From contig CABSRC010000023.1 in assembly GCA_902480035.1 (NCBI GenBank), forward strand, positions 1-17,207: DNA of 17,207 bases. The letters are read 5' to 3'. A model generated the notes under the pieces. It made no database searches. It was given only the letters and a program-made list of their open reading frames with translations, and was not told the DNA's origin. Positions 1-7,277 of this stretch are shown here, piece by piece. Numbering within the stretch: position 1 is the first letter of the stretch; every line of letters starts with the position of its first letter. Source of the DNA: an uncultured Streptococcus sp. Lineage in GTDB: Bacteria; Bacillota; Bacilli; Lactobacillales; Streptococcaceae. A program made the position numbers and the translations under genes.

Positions 1-64
1 TGATAGGCGTCATCTCTCCACTCTTTGATGTTCACATAATTCTGCAGTTCGCGGCCGGTTTCGA
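1..64. other. Chimeric non-native fragment at contig edge
   Basis: These bases lie outside the sequencing adapter that occupies 65-144, so nothing supports their being contiguous with the genome to the right. The minus-strand reading is open for about 20 codons, but that is too short to identify. The source could be another part of the same genome or another library. It should not be annotated as part of this locus. Confidence 0.85.
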
Positions 65-144
65 TTTTTTTTTTAATGATACGGCGACCACCGAGATCTA
101 CACCTCTCTATTCGTCGGCAGCGTCAGATGTGTATAAGAGACAG
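65..144 (+). other. Illumina P5/Nextera adapter contamination
   Basis: Four parts are read directly. Ten Ts at 65-74 match the spacer of the grafted flow-cell P5 oligo. P5 itself is at 75-103 (AATGATACGGCGACC... to ...TACAC). An 8-base index CTCTCTAT at 104-111 is the one known as Nextera N502/S502. The Nextera read-1 sequence at 112-144 ends in the 19-base transposon mosaic end (126-144, ending AAGAGACAG). Identification is from memory of the published oligos, and the match is complete end to end. An ORF call starting at 128 would begin Met-Cys-Ile-Arg-Asp-Arg, the usual artefact peptide of this adapter. Confidence 0.98.
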
Positions 145-448
145 ATCTATTATCTCCATTTTAACTCTGGTGGCAGTGGTCTTGATCAGTATCAGCAATT
201 TCCAAAATAGCCAAAGTAATAATGATCAGTTCCAACTCTCACTCCATTTTATTGAGGTCATCTCAAAGGAGTTGGATGTCAAAAAAGAAGATGTCTATGT
301 CAATACTTCAGCAGCCACAGATGGGGCGATCCTGAAGGTTGGAGAGGTTTATTACCGAGCTATCGCAGGCTCTGACCCAGATAGCTACCTATTAGAAAAG
401 ATGGATCTGTATAAAACAGACGTGGAACTTGTGGAGGTGAACAAATGA
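145..448 (+). CDS. DUF3290 family protein, 5'-truncated
   Basis: About 100 C-terminal residues of a small DUF3290 membrane-anchored protein are present. The 5' end is missing because genomic sequence begins at 145, directly after adapter. The ATG at 128 lies inside the adapter and is not a real start. The visible part begins with the end of a hydrophobic segment (Leu/Val/Ile-rich, about 15 residues). A soluble region follows, with the acidic, Tyr-containing stretch typical of the family and a GAILKVGEVYYRAIAG-like core. The family is usually about 140-150 residues, so roughly a third is missing. The stop overlaps the start of the DUF421 gene (ATGA, 445-448), a pairing common in Firmicutes that suggests translational coupling. 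Function is unknown. Confidence 0.8.
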
Positions 449-1077
449 CAGTAGATTTTTTAGCCATTTTGATTAAATTAGCTATCGGCTTGATTTCCTT
501 GGTATTTGTAATCAATGTGACCGGGAAAGGAAACTTAGCACCAAGTTCTGCAGTAGACCAGATACAGAACTTTGTTCTTGGGGGAATTATTGGTGGGGTC
601 ATCTACAATAGCTCCATTACCATTCTTCAATACATTGTGATTCTCTTGATGTGGACTATTTTGATCTTACTCTTAAAATGGCTCAATACCAATGTCCGTT
701 TTATGAAGCACTTGATCGATGGCAAACCAACTGTCATTATCAAAAATGGGAAGCTTGATCCGGAAGCTTGTCGATCCAAGGGACTTTCTGCTTCAGACGT
801 TGCCTTGAAATTGCGTTCACAAGGAATTTTCCAATTAAAGGGAGTGAAACGAGCTGTAATTGAACAAAACGGTCAAATGATCGTTGTCCGTGCGGGGGAT
901 GAAAATCCTAAATACCCAATCATTACGGATGGTGTGGTTCAGCTTGAAATTTTGGAAACAATTGGGAAAAGTGAAGAGTGGTTGCTAGCTGAATTGGAAA
1001 AAGAAGGCTATGACAACGTTTTGGATATTTTCATTGCTGAGTATGACAAAGGAAAAATCAATGTTGTGACTTATTAG
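445..1077 (+). CDS. DUF421 / YetF-family membrane protein
   Basis: A 210-residue protein of the YetF (DUF421) family. The N-terminal third holds about three hydrophobic segments (roughly residues 6-24, 40-58 and 59-80). A cytoplasmic domain follows, containing the family's GKPTVIIKNGKL motif at 93-104. A second small alpha/beta half covers about 125-200. The start is well supported: GGAGGTGA sits at 433-440 and the ATG at 445 overlaps the DUF3290 stop. Length is normal for the family. No enzymatic activity is established for most members; B. subtilis relatives are linked to spore membranes, which does not apply here. A terminator follows at once (1079-1112), so the pair DUF3290-DUF421 closes a transcription unit. 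Confidence 0.88.
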   Translation: MTVDFLAILIKLAIGLISLVFVINVTGKGNLAPSSAVDQIQNFVLGGIIGGVIYNSSITILQYIVILLMWTILILLLKWLNTNVRFMKHLIDGKPTVIIKNGKLDPEACRSKGLSASDVALKLRSQGIFQLKGVKRAVIEQNGQMIVVRAGDENPKYPIITDGVVQLEILETIGKSEEWLLAELEKEGYDNVLDIFIAEYDKGKINVVTY

Positions 1078-1078
1078 A

Positions 1079-1112
1079 AAAAAAGATTGGGCGAGCATGT
1101 CCAATCTTTTTT
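1079..1112 (+). terminator. Rho-independent terminator after DUF421 gene
   Basis: A 12-bp perfect stem, AAAAAAGATTGG (1079-1090) with CCAATCTTTTTT (1101-1112), has a 10-base loop, and the T-run is part of the 3' arm. The A-run on the 5' side means it could also stop minus-strand transcripts. A second weaker hairpin (1126-1134 with 1139-1147) follows directly and may back it up. Confidence 0.9.
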
Positions 1113-1146
1113 CCTTGCAAAAAAGAGAAAAGGACCCTTCCTTTTC

Positions 1147-1175
1147 TTGAGATACTCTTGGAAAAATAGTAAAAT
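1147..1175 (+). promoter_or_regulatory. Promoter for pbp2b-recR
   Basis: A -35 box TTGAGA (1147-1152) and a -10 box TAAAAT (1170-1175) are separated by 17 bases. The predicted transcription start is near 1182, about 35 bases before the pbp2b ATG. It lies just after the preceding terminator, which fits the start of a new unit. Confidence 0.7.
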
Positions 1176-1216
1176 GGAGTGTAAGTGTTCATTAGAAAAG
1201 AAGGATAAACTATTTC

Positions 1217-3268
1217 ATGAAGAAAAAAATACGGAAGTTTGAAAATCATTCGATTACACGCAGAATGTACCTGCTGTTTAGTTTGATTTGCCTTCTTTTT
1301 TTGGCTCTCATTGCCAGGCTTGGCTATATGCAGATCACTCACCAAGCCTACTATACAGATAAGTTGGCAAAGGCTACGAAAAAGACGGTCAAACAAGGGA
1401 GTGTGCGAGGGCAAATCTATGATGCCACTGGTAAGCCCTTGGTGGAAAATGTTGGCAAACAAGTCTTGACCTTTACGCGCGATCGCAAAATGACGGCCCA
1501 AGAAATGCGAGAGACCGCAGGTAAACTCTTGCAGTATGTGGATGTAGAAAATCCTCAAGTAACCGAACGGCAAGAAGTGGATTACTATCTAGCCAATACC
1601 AAAGTCTACCAAGAGGTTGTAGGTCACTTACCCGAGAAAAAGAAATTTGATACAGATGGCAACCGTCTACCAGAAGCTAAGATTTATCAAGCAGCTGTAG
1701 AGAGTGTCGATCCCTCTAAACTTGGTTACACAGAAGATGAGAAAAAGATTATCTATCTCTATAGTCAGATGAATGCTGTGGAGAATTTTGCCACCGGAAT
1801 CATTACGACACAAGCACTAGGAGCTGAGCAAATCGCGACCATTGCTGCAGACAGTCAAGATCTTCCAGGAATTGCGATTACGACTAGCTGGGATCGCAAG
1901 GTTTTGGATACTCCTTTAGCCTCTATCATCGGAACGGTTTCGACTGAGCAGGCGGGACTTCCGGCAGAAGAAGTTGAGGACTATGTCAAAAAAGGCTACG
2001 CTCTGAATGACCGGGTCGGAACCTCTTATCTCGAAAAGGAATACGAGGAGGTCCTTCAAGGAAAACGCAGTGAAAAAGAAATTCTCCTGAATAAAAATGG
2101 CAACATGGAGAAAGTGGTAGATATTTCAAAAGGAGCTAAGGGGGAAAACCTCAAGCTCTCGATTGACTTGGATTTCCAAAAAGGGGTGGAAGATATTCTC
2201 CGCTCTGCCTTTAGCGCAGAGTTGCAAGCTGGAAATGCGACCTACTCCGAAGGTGTCTATGCTGTAGCCCTTGAGCCTGATACAGGGAAAGTTCTTGCCA
2301 TGGCAGGCATTAAGCACCAGGCTGGTAGCCAGGACTTGTCAACCGATGCTCTGGGGACAGTCACCAATGTTTTCGTCCCAGGATCGGTCGTTAAAGGAGC
2401 AACCTTGACTTCAGGATGGGAAAATGGTGCCATTTCTGGCAATCAGGTACTGACCGATCAGCCTATTGTCTTTGCAGGATCGACGCCGATTAACTCTTGG
2501 TTTACCCAATACGGCAGTCGTTCTATCAATGCAGTTGAAGCTTTGGAATACTCCTCTAATACCTATATGGTCCAAATTGCCCTTAAGATGATGGGGCAAC
2601 CTTATACCCCAAATATGACCTTAAAAGTGGATCAGGTCGAACCTGCCATGAAAAAACTCCGCTCCACTTTTGCAGAGTATGGACTTGGAGCGGCGACAGG
2701 TATTGACCTTCCCAATGAATCGACCGGTTTTATTCCAAAAGACTATACAGTTGGTAATTATTTGACCAATGCCTTTGGTCAGTTTGATAACTATACACCG
2801 ATGCAATTGGCCCAGTATGCGGCAACCGTCGCCAACGATGGCAAGCGGGTGAGTCCTCATGTCGTCGAAGGCATCTATGACAATAATGATCAAGGTGGCC
2901 TCGGTCAGTTGAAAAAAGCGATCGAAGCCAAGGAGCTCAATCAAGTCCATATCTCAGCGGAGGACATGGCTTTGATCAAGCAAGGGTTTTACCAAGTGGC
3001 CAATGGTACGAGTGGGTTGACGACAGGAAAAACCGTTGGTCGTGGGGCCAGTGTGCCCATCAGTGCAAAGACTGGTACAGCTGAAACTACTGTCGATGGA
3101 GGCAAACAAGCCATTAATACCAATGTGGTGGCGTATGCACCATCGAATAATCCAAAGATTGCGGTAGCGGTGGTCTTTCCACATAATACCAATCTACAGG
3201 CGACGGTTAGTCATTCCATTACGCGTGACATTATTAACTTATACAATCAGAAACACCCCATGAATTAG
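1217..3268 (+). CDS. pbp2b: Penicillin-binding protein 2B (class B transpeptidase)
   Basis: A monofunctional DD-transpeptidase of 683 residues that cross-links peptidoglycan during peripheral (elongation) growth of ovoid streptococci. It has a short basic cytoplasmic N-terminus and one membrane anchor (about 17-38). A dimerisation/pedestal domain with inserted acidic helices runs to about 320, followed by the transpeptidase domain. The three catalytic motifs are intact: S390-V-V-K393 (nucleophile Ser390), S446-S-N448 and K618-T-G620. In pneumococcal PBP2b a Thr-to-Ala change directly after SSN lowers beta-lactam affinity; here that position is Thr449, the susceptible form, though other substitutions cannot be judged. 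The ATG at 1217 follows AAGAAGGA at 1198-1205. recR starts 10 bases after the stop, so the two are co-transcribed. Length matches the pneumococcal protein closely. Confidence 0.95.
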   Translation: MKKKIRKFENHSITRRMYLLFSLICLLFLALIARLGYMQITHQAYYTDKLAKATKKTVKQGSVRGQIYDATGKPLVENVGKQVLTFTRDRKMTAQEMRETAGKLLQYVDVENPQVTERQEVDYYLANTKVYQEVVGHLPEKKKFDTDGNRLPEAKIYQAAVESVDPSKLGYTEDEKKIIYLYSQMNAVENFATGIITTQALGAEQIATIAADSQDLPGIAITTSWDRKVLDTPLASIIGTVSTEQAGLPAEEVEDYVKKGYALNDRVGTSYLEKEYEEVLQGKRSEKEILLNKNGNMEKVVDISKGAKGENLKLSIDLDFQKGVEDILRSAFSAELQAGNATYSEGVYAVALEPDTGKVLAMAGIKHQAGSQDLSTDALGTVTNVFVPGSVVKGATLTSGWENGAISGNQVLTDQPIVFAGSTPINSWFTQYGSRSINAVEALEYSSNTYMVQIALKMMGQPYTPNMTLKVDQVEPAMKKLRSTFAEYGLGAATGIDLPNESTGFIPKDYTVGNYLTNAFGQFDNYTPMQLAQYAATVANDGKRVSPHVVEGIYDNNDQGGLGQLKKAIEAKELNQVHISAEDMALIKQGFYQVANGTSGLTTGKTVGRGASVPISAKTGTAETTVDGGKQAINTNVVAYAPSNNPKIAVAVVFPHNTNLQATVSHSITRDIINLYNQKHPMN

Positions 3269-3278
3269 AAAGGAAACT

Positions 3279-3875
3279 ATGCTTTATCCAGCACCTATTG
3301 CAAAATTAATTGACAGCTATTCCAAGTTGCCAGGAATTGGGATCAAAACAGCGACCCGTTTGGCTTTTTACACCATTGGTATGTCAGATGATGATGTCAA
3401 TGAATTTGCCAAGAACTTACTCAATGCCAAGCGCGAGCTAGGGTATTGCAGTATTTGTGGCAATTTAACCGATGAAGAAACCTGCGAGATTTGTCGAGAT
3501 GAAACGCGGGATCCTTCCCTCATTCTTGTTGTAGAAGATAGCCGGGATGTCTCTGCTATGGAAAATATCCAGGAATACCACGGCCGCTACCATGTCTTGC
3601 ATGGCTTGATCTCACCCATGAATGGCGTGGGACCCGATGATATCAATCTCAAGAGTTTGCTCAGCCGCTTGATGGATGGAACAGTTACTGAGGTCATTGT
3701 TGCGACCAATGCGACGGCAGACGGGGAAGCGACATCTATGTATATCTCACGCGTCCTCAAACCTGCAGGCATCAAAGTGACCCGTTTGGCACGGGGTCTA
3801 GCAGTTGGAGCCGATATCGAGTATGCGGACGAAGTGACCCTTCTTCGCGCGATCGAAAATCGGACAGAATTATAA
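3279..3875 (+). CDS. recR: Recombination mediator protein RecR
   Basis: A 198-residue RecR, the ring-forming partner of RecO/RecF that helps load RecA onto SSB-coated single-stranded DNA in gap repair. A helix-hairpin-helix region lies in the first 30 residues (KLPGIGIKTATRLAF). A four-cysteine zinc finger follows with Cys57, Cys60, Cys69 and Cys72. Next comes a Toprim domain with the acidic VVEDSRD motif at about 88-94 and a C-terminal Walker-B-like region. Length is standard. The start follows GAAAGGA a few bases upstream and lies 10 bases after pbp2b, an arrangement conserved in streptococci. It appears to use the pbp2b promoter. Confidence 0.96.
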   Translation: MLYPAPIAKLIDSYSKLPGIGIKTATRLAFYTIGMSDDDVNEFAKNLLNAKRELGYCSICGNLTDEETCEICRDETRDPSLILVVEDSRDVSAMENIQEYHGRYHVLHGLISPMNGVGPDDINLKSLLSRLMDGTVTEVIVATNATADGEATSMYISRVLKPAGIKVTRLARGLAVGADIEYADEVTLLRAIENRTEL

Positions 3876-3884
3876 GAGAAGTTC

Positions 3885-3913
3885 TTTCGAAAGGGCTGTC
3901 ATTGTGGTATACT
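3885..3913 (+). promoter_or_regulatory. Promoter for ddl
   Basis: A good -10 box TATACT (3908-3913) lies after a weak -35-like TTTCGA (3885-3890) with a 17-base spacer. The start of transcription would be near 3920, about 32 bases before the ddl ATG. The -35 is poor, so some ddl expression may come by read-through from pbp2b-recR, since no terminator is visible between recR and ddl. Confidence 0.55.
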
Positions 3914-3951
3914 ATCAAGTAAGAAATCAAGGGAACAATTAGGGAGAAACT

Positions 3952-4998
3952 ATGAGTAAACAAGACTTAATCCTGTTATATGGTGGACGTAGTGCAGAAC
4001 GTGAAGTATCTGTTCTTTCAGCAGAAAGCGTGATGCGCGCGATTGATTACCAAGCATTTTCGGTTCAGACCTATTTTATTACGCAGTCAGGAGACTTCAT
4101 CCAGACGCAAGCTTTTGAAGAGAAACCAGCGGATGATGAGAAATTGATGACCAATGAGACAGTGGACTGGTCTAAAAAAGTCGCACCATCAGCGATTTAC
4201 AAGGAAGGAGCAGTGGTCTTTCCAGTGCTTCATGGACCAATGGGTGAAGATGGTTCTATTCAAGGCTTCTTAGAAGTCTTGAAAATGCCTTATGTCGGCT
4301 GTGGCATCCTGGCTTCTAGTGTCGCAATGGACAAGATCACCACCAAGCGGGTTTTGGAATCTGCAGGGATTCCACAAGTTCCATATGTAGCTGTAGTAGA
4401 AGGCGATGATATAGATGAGAAAATTGCTGCAATTGAAGCGACTCTCTCTTATCCAGTCTTTACCAAACCATCCAATATGGGATCTAGTGTTGGGATTTCA
4501 AAATCTGAAAACCAAACTGAACTTCGGACTGCTCTTGAATTGGCCTTCAAGTACGATAGCCGTGTCTTGGTAGAACAAGGGGTCAATGCGCGTGAGATCG
4601 AAGTTGGGCTCCTTGGAAACTATGATGTGAAAAGTACCTTGCCAGGTGAAGTTGTCAAAGATGTTGCCTTCTATGATTATGATGCCAAATACATCGATAA
4701 CAAAATTAGCATGGCTATTCCAGCTCAATTGGACCCTGAGGTTGTGAAAATCATGCGAACCAACGCAGAAAAAGCCTTTCGTGCGATCGGTGGTCTAGGC
4801 TTAGCTCGTTGTGATTTCTTCTATACTGATAAAGGAGAGATCTTCTTAAATGAGCTCAATACCATGCCAGGCTTTACCCAATGGTCTATGTATCCCTTGC
4901 TTTGGGACAATATGGGTCTCAACTATACAGATTTGATCACCAAGTTAGTAGAGCTTGGAAAAGAAGTTTTCCAAAAACACGAAGCGCATTTGTTGTAA
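3952..4998 (+). CDS. ddl: D-alanine--D-alanine ligase
   Basis: An ATP-grasp ligase of 348 residues that joins two D-Ala molecules in the cytoplasm; the dipeptide is the substrate of MurF. The N-terminus has the LLYGGRSAEREVS nucleotide-fold motif. The Gly-rich ATP-binding loop NMGSSVG is at 175-181, and the C-terminal metal/phosphate-binding segment LNELNTMPGFT is at about 299-309. In the FYDYDAKY segment (240-247) the last residue is Tyr247. D-Ala-D-Lac ligases of intrinsically vancomycin-resistant bacteria carry Phe at the matching site, so this enzyme should make D-Ala-D-Ala (alignment from memory). An AGGGAG ribosome binding site precedes the ATG. Its neighbours pbp2b and murF belong to the same pathway. 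Confidence 0.96.
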   Translation: MSKQDLILLYGGRSAEREVSVLSAESVMRAIDYQAFSVQTYFITQSGDFIQTQAFEEKPADDEKLMTNETVDWSKKVAPSAIYKEGAVVFPVLHGPMGEDGSIQGFLEVLKMPYVGCGILASSVAMDKITTKRVLESAGIPQVPYVAVVEGDDIDEKIAAIEATLSYPVFTKPSNMGSSVGISKSENQTELRTALELAFKYDSRVLVEQGVNAREIEVGLLGNYDVKSTLPGEVVKDVAFYDYDAKYIDNKISMAIPAQLDPEVVKIMRTNAEKAFRAIGGLGLARCDFFYTDKGEIFLNELNTMPGFTQWSMYPLLWDNMGLNYTDLITKLVELGKEVFQKHEAHLL

Positions 4999-5009
4999 GA
5001 AAAGAGAGA

Positions 5010-5178
5010 GTGGGACAGAAATCGGTAATTCGTTAGAATTCGATTTCGTCGTCCCACCTCCGCACAGTTGAGTAGGGCTGTAAAAGCTGATGAAATCAGC
5101 GTAGTAGAGCCCACTCAACCACTGCGTCTTGCTCGACAATCCTAAAACAATCAAGAGGCTAGGACTTCTGTCCCAGCC
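5010..5178 (+). repeat. Composite intergenic repeat with three hairpins
   Basis: A dense block of complementary arms lies between ddl and murF. Hairpin 1 spans 5010-5057, GTGGGAC with GTCCCAC plus an imperfect inner stem (GAAATCG/CGATTTC, GTAATTC/GAATTC). Hairpin 2 spans 5070-5116, GAGTAGGGCT with GAGCCCACTC, and contains GCTGAT-gaa-ATCAGC at 5086-5100. Hairpin 3 spans 5157-5178. The first arm (GTGGGACAGAA, 5010-5020) can instead pair with TTCTGTCCCA of hairpin 3 (5166-5175), enclosing everything else. The block resembles a dispersed intergenic element I recall from oral streptococcal genomes. It contains no gene of its own. Confidence 0.7.
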
Positions 5179-5187
5179 ACTTTTTTT
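5157..5187 (+). terminator. Terminator after ddl (end of repeat)
   Basis: GGCTAGGAC (5157-5165) pairs with GTCCCAGCC (5170-5178) with one mismatch and a four-base loop. Seven Ts follow at 5181-5187. This is the right-hand end of the composite repeat and should end ddl transcription before the murF promoter. Confidence 0.8.
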
Positions 5188-5200
5188 GTGGTCTAGAATA

Positions 5201-5209
5201 TGGTATAAT
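5201..5209 (+). promoter_or_regulatory. Extended -10 promoter for murF operon
   Basis: TGG-TATAAT (TG at 5201-5202, TATAAT at 5204-5209) is a consensus extended -10 element preceded by TA. Only a T-run occupies the -35 position (5181-5186), so the promoter overlaps the tail of the ddl terminator. Transcription would start near 5216. A 5-bp hairpin (GCGTC 5228-5232 with GACGC 5248-5252) lies in the leader. Confidence 0.8.
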
Positions 5210-5275
5210 GAGAAGAATTTGAAACGAGCGTCTAGACTTTTGGGGACGACGCTACGGAGAACTGAGGAGTCGGAT

Positions 5276-6646
5276 ATGAATCTCACATTACATGAAGTTG
5301 CTCATCTAGTACATGCAAAAAATGATATCAGCCAATTTGAAGATGTGGCCCTTGTCAAACCTGAATTTGACAGCCGTTTGATTGGGCCGGGAGACCTTTT
5401 TGTTCCGTTAAAGGGAGCGCGTGATGGTCATGATTTCATCGAGACCGCTTTTGAAAATGGAGCCGTAGCCACTTTTTCAGAGAAAGTGATTGAAGGCCAC
5501 CCTTATATTTTGGTGGAAGATGTTTTGAGCGCATTTCAAACATTGGCTGCAGCCTATCTTCAAAAGACAAAAGTGGATGTTTTTGCTGTGACAGGGTCAA
5601 ATGGTAAAACCACCACAAAAGATATGTTGGCACAGCTTTTGTCCACCACCTACCTGACCTATAAAACACAAGGAAACTATAATAACGAAATTGGTCTTCC
5701 TTATACGGTTTTGCATATGCCAGAAGGGACGGACAAACTGGTCCTTGAAATGGGGCAAGACCATCTAGGAGATATCCATCTCTTGTCAGAACTGGCGCAT
5801 CCAAAAGCTGCTATTGTCACCTTGATTGGGGAAGCCCATTTGGAATTCTTCAAAGATCGAAGTGAGATCGCAAAAGGAAAACTCCAGATTGCGGATGGGA
5901 TGCCAGAAGGCGGTCTTCTGGTAGTTCCAGCTGATCCGATCGTCAATGCCTACCTCCCTGAAAAACAAAAAGTGGTCCGCTTTGGTCCAGACGAGGAGAT
6001 TTTTATTACCGAGTTAGTCGAGCGAAAGGACAGCTTAACTTTCCGTGCTAATTTCTTAGAAGAAGCGATTGATCTACCAGTAACAGGCAAATACAATGCG
6101 ACCAATGCCATGATTGCAGCTTATGTTGCCCTGCAAGAAGGAGTGAGCGAAGCGGCGATTCGTGATAGTTTTGCTACCTTGCAATTGACGCGCAACCGCA
6201 CGGAATGGAAAAAGGCCAGTAACGGAGCAGATATCTTATCCGATGTCTACAATGCTAATCCGACGGCTATGCGCCTAATCTTAGAAACTTTCTCGACTAT
6301 TCCTGCTAATCCAAATGGTCGAAAATTAGCCGTCCTGGCAGATATGAAAGAACTAGGGGAGCAATCTGTAGATCTGCACAACCAAATGATTCTCAGCCTC
6401 TCGCCAGATGTCTTGGATACGGTTATTTTCTACGGCCAAGACATTGCGGGATTGGCTCAATTAGCGAGTCAGATGTTCCCACTCGGACATGTCTATTATT
6501 TCAAGAAGACAGCTGAGGAAGATCAGTTTGAGGACATGGTCAAACAAGTCAAGGAAAGCTTGAAAGAGCAAGACCAAATCCTTATCAAGGGAAGCAATTC
6601 CATGAATCTAGCCAAATTAGTAGAGGAATTGGAGAATGGCGAGTAA
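5276..6646 (+). CDS. murF: UDP-MurNAc-tripeptide--D-Ala-D-Ala ligase
   Basis: MurF adds the D-Ala-D-Ala dipeptide to the UDP-MurNAc tripeptide, the last cytoplasmic peptide step of peptidoglycan precursor synthesis. From the ATG at 5276 the protein has 456 residues, the normal streptococcal length. It shows an N-terminal UDP-binding domain. The central ATPase domain has P-loop GSNGKTTTK (107-115) and the NNEIGLP motif. A C-terminal domain contains the SDVYNANPTAM segment. The frame stays open upstream to an ATG at 5129, but that extension runs through the repeat, the terminator and the promoter. TGAGGAG at 5263-5269 decides for 5276. The stop overlaps the next gene by 11 bases, implying coupling to the NUDIX gene. 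Confidence 0.95.
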   Translation: MNLTLHEVAHLVHAKNDISQFEDVALVKPEFDSRLIGPGDLFVPLKGARDGHDFIETAFENGAVATFSEKVIEGHPYILVEDVLSAFQTLAAAYLQKTKVDVFAVTGSNGKTTTKDMLAQLLSTTYLTYKTQGNYNNEIGLPYTVLHMPEGTDKLVLEMGQDHLGDIHLLSELAHPKAAIVTLIGEAHLEFFKDRSEIAKGKLQIADGMPEGGLLVVPADPIVNAYLPEKQKVVRFGPDEEIFITELVERKDSLTFRANFLEEAIDLPVTGKYNATNAMIAAYVALQEGVSEAAIRDSFATLQLTRNRTEWKKASNGADILSDVYNANPTAMRLILETFSTIPANPNGRKLAVLADMKELGEQSVDLHNQMILSLSPDVLDTVIFYGQDIAGLAQLASQMFPLGHVYYFKKTAEEDQFEDMVKQVKESLKEQDQILIKGSNSMNLAKLVEELENGE

Positions 6647-7247
6647 TAATGTACTGAAGGACATTCAGCGCTTGATTTCAATCACCAATACAGGTTTAGC
6701 ATTCTCAAAAGATCCATTTGATCAAGAGCGCTACCAGGATATTCGTGAAATTTTACAGGATCTTGTGAAAGAAACGACTGATCTGAATTCACAAGAATTA
6801 TCGGATTTGTTTCGACCGACAAACTATTATGACACCCCCTTAATTGATGTTAGGGCTTGGATTGTCAAAGATAGAAAACTTTGTCTGGTGAAAGGTCAGG
6901 GAGAAGAGACCTGGGCCTTGCCGGGTGGCTTTGGTGAGGTTGGCTATTCTCCTAAAGAAAATATTTTAAAGGAAATCCAAGAAGAAACGGGCTATGTAGC
7001 ACGTGTCAATCGCTTGTTGGCAGTATTTGATACCAATCGCTACCAATTGCAAAGCCGCCAATATGTGAAATTGGTATTTGAATGTGAATTGCTGGATGGA
7101 AGTTTTCAACAGAATCAGGAAATTTCCGATCTTGCCTTTTTTGAGAGAGAGAAGATGCCTGCTCTTTCTACCAAGCGCAATACAGAAGAACAATTGAATT
7201 TCCTTTGGGAGGTTTATGATGGGAAACGAGATTTGTATTGTGATTAA
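6636..7247 (+). CDS. NUDIX hydrolase with N-terminal Nudix_N domain
   Basis: A 203-residue pyrophosphohydrolase that probably cleaves a nucleoside-diphosphate-linked compound. Residues about 5-60 form a helical N-terminal extension like the Nudix_N domain (PF12535) of Bacillus CDP-choline/ADP-ribose hydrolases. Residues about 68-195 form the Nudix fold. The Nudix box runs from Gly98 to Tyr120. Metal-binding Glu113, Glu116 and Glu117 are present, but the usual upstream Glu is Tyr104 and the usual Arg is Lys112. The substrate cannot be read from sequence; CDP-choline is a possibility by family only. The ATG overlaps the end of murF by 11 bases, with GGAATTGGAGA inside murF as ribosome binding site, so it is co-translated with MurF. 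A related MutT/NUDIX gene follows murF in pneumococcus, as far as I recall. Confidence 0.88.
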   Translation: MASNNVLKDIQRLISITNTGLAFSKDPFDQERYQDIREILQDLVKETTDLNSQELSDLFRPTNYYDTPLIDVRAWIVKDRKLCLVKGQGEETWALPGGFGEVGYSPKENILKEIQEETGYVARVNRLLAVFDTNRYQLQSRQYVKLVFECELLDGSFQQNQEISDLAFFEREKMPALSTKRNTEEQLNFLWEVYDGKRDLYCD

Positions 7248-7277
7248 AAACGATCTATAAATTAAAGGGATATAAAC

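Noticed and set aside
43..58. PstI- and EagI-like sites suggesting a cloning vector at the edge
   Set aside because: Two 6-base sites are too little evidence. The fragment is better treated as an unidentified chimeric piece next to the adapter.
128..144. ATG at 128 as start of the DUF3290 gene
   Set aside because: It lies inside the Nextera adapter; the first residues MCIRDR come from adapter sequence.
5129..5275. N-terminal extension of MurF by 49 residues from the ATG at 5129
   Set aside because: The extension crosses the repeat, a terminator and the extended -10 promoter. The ATG at 5276 has a good Shine-Dalgarno and gives the normal MurF length.
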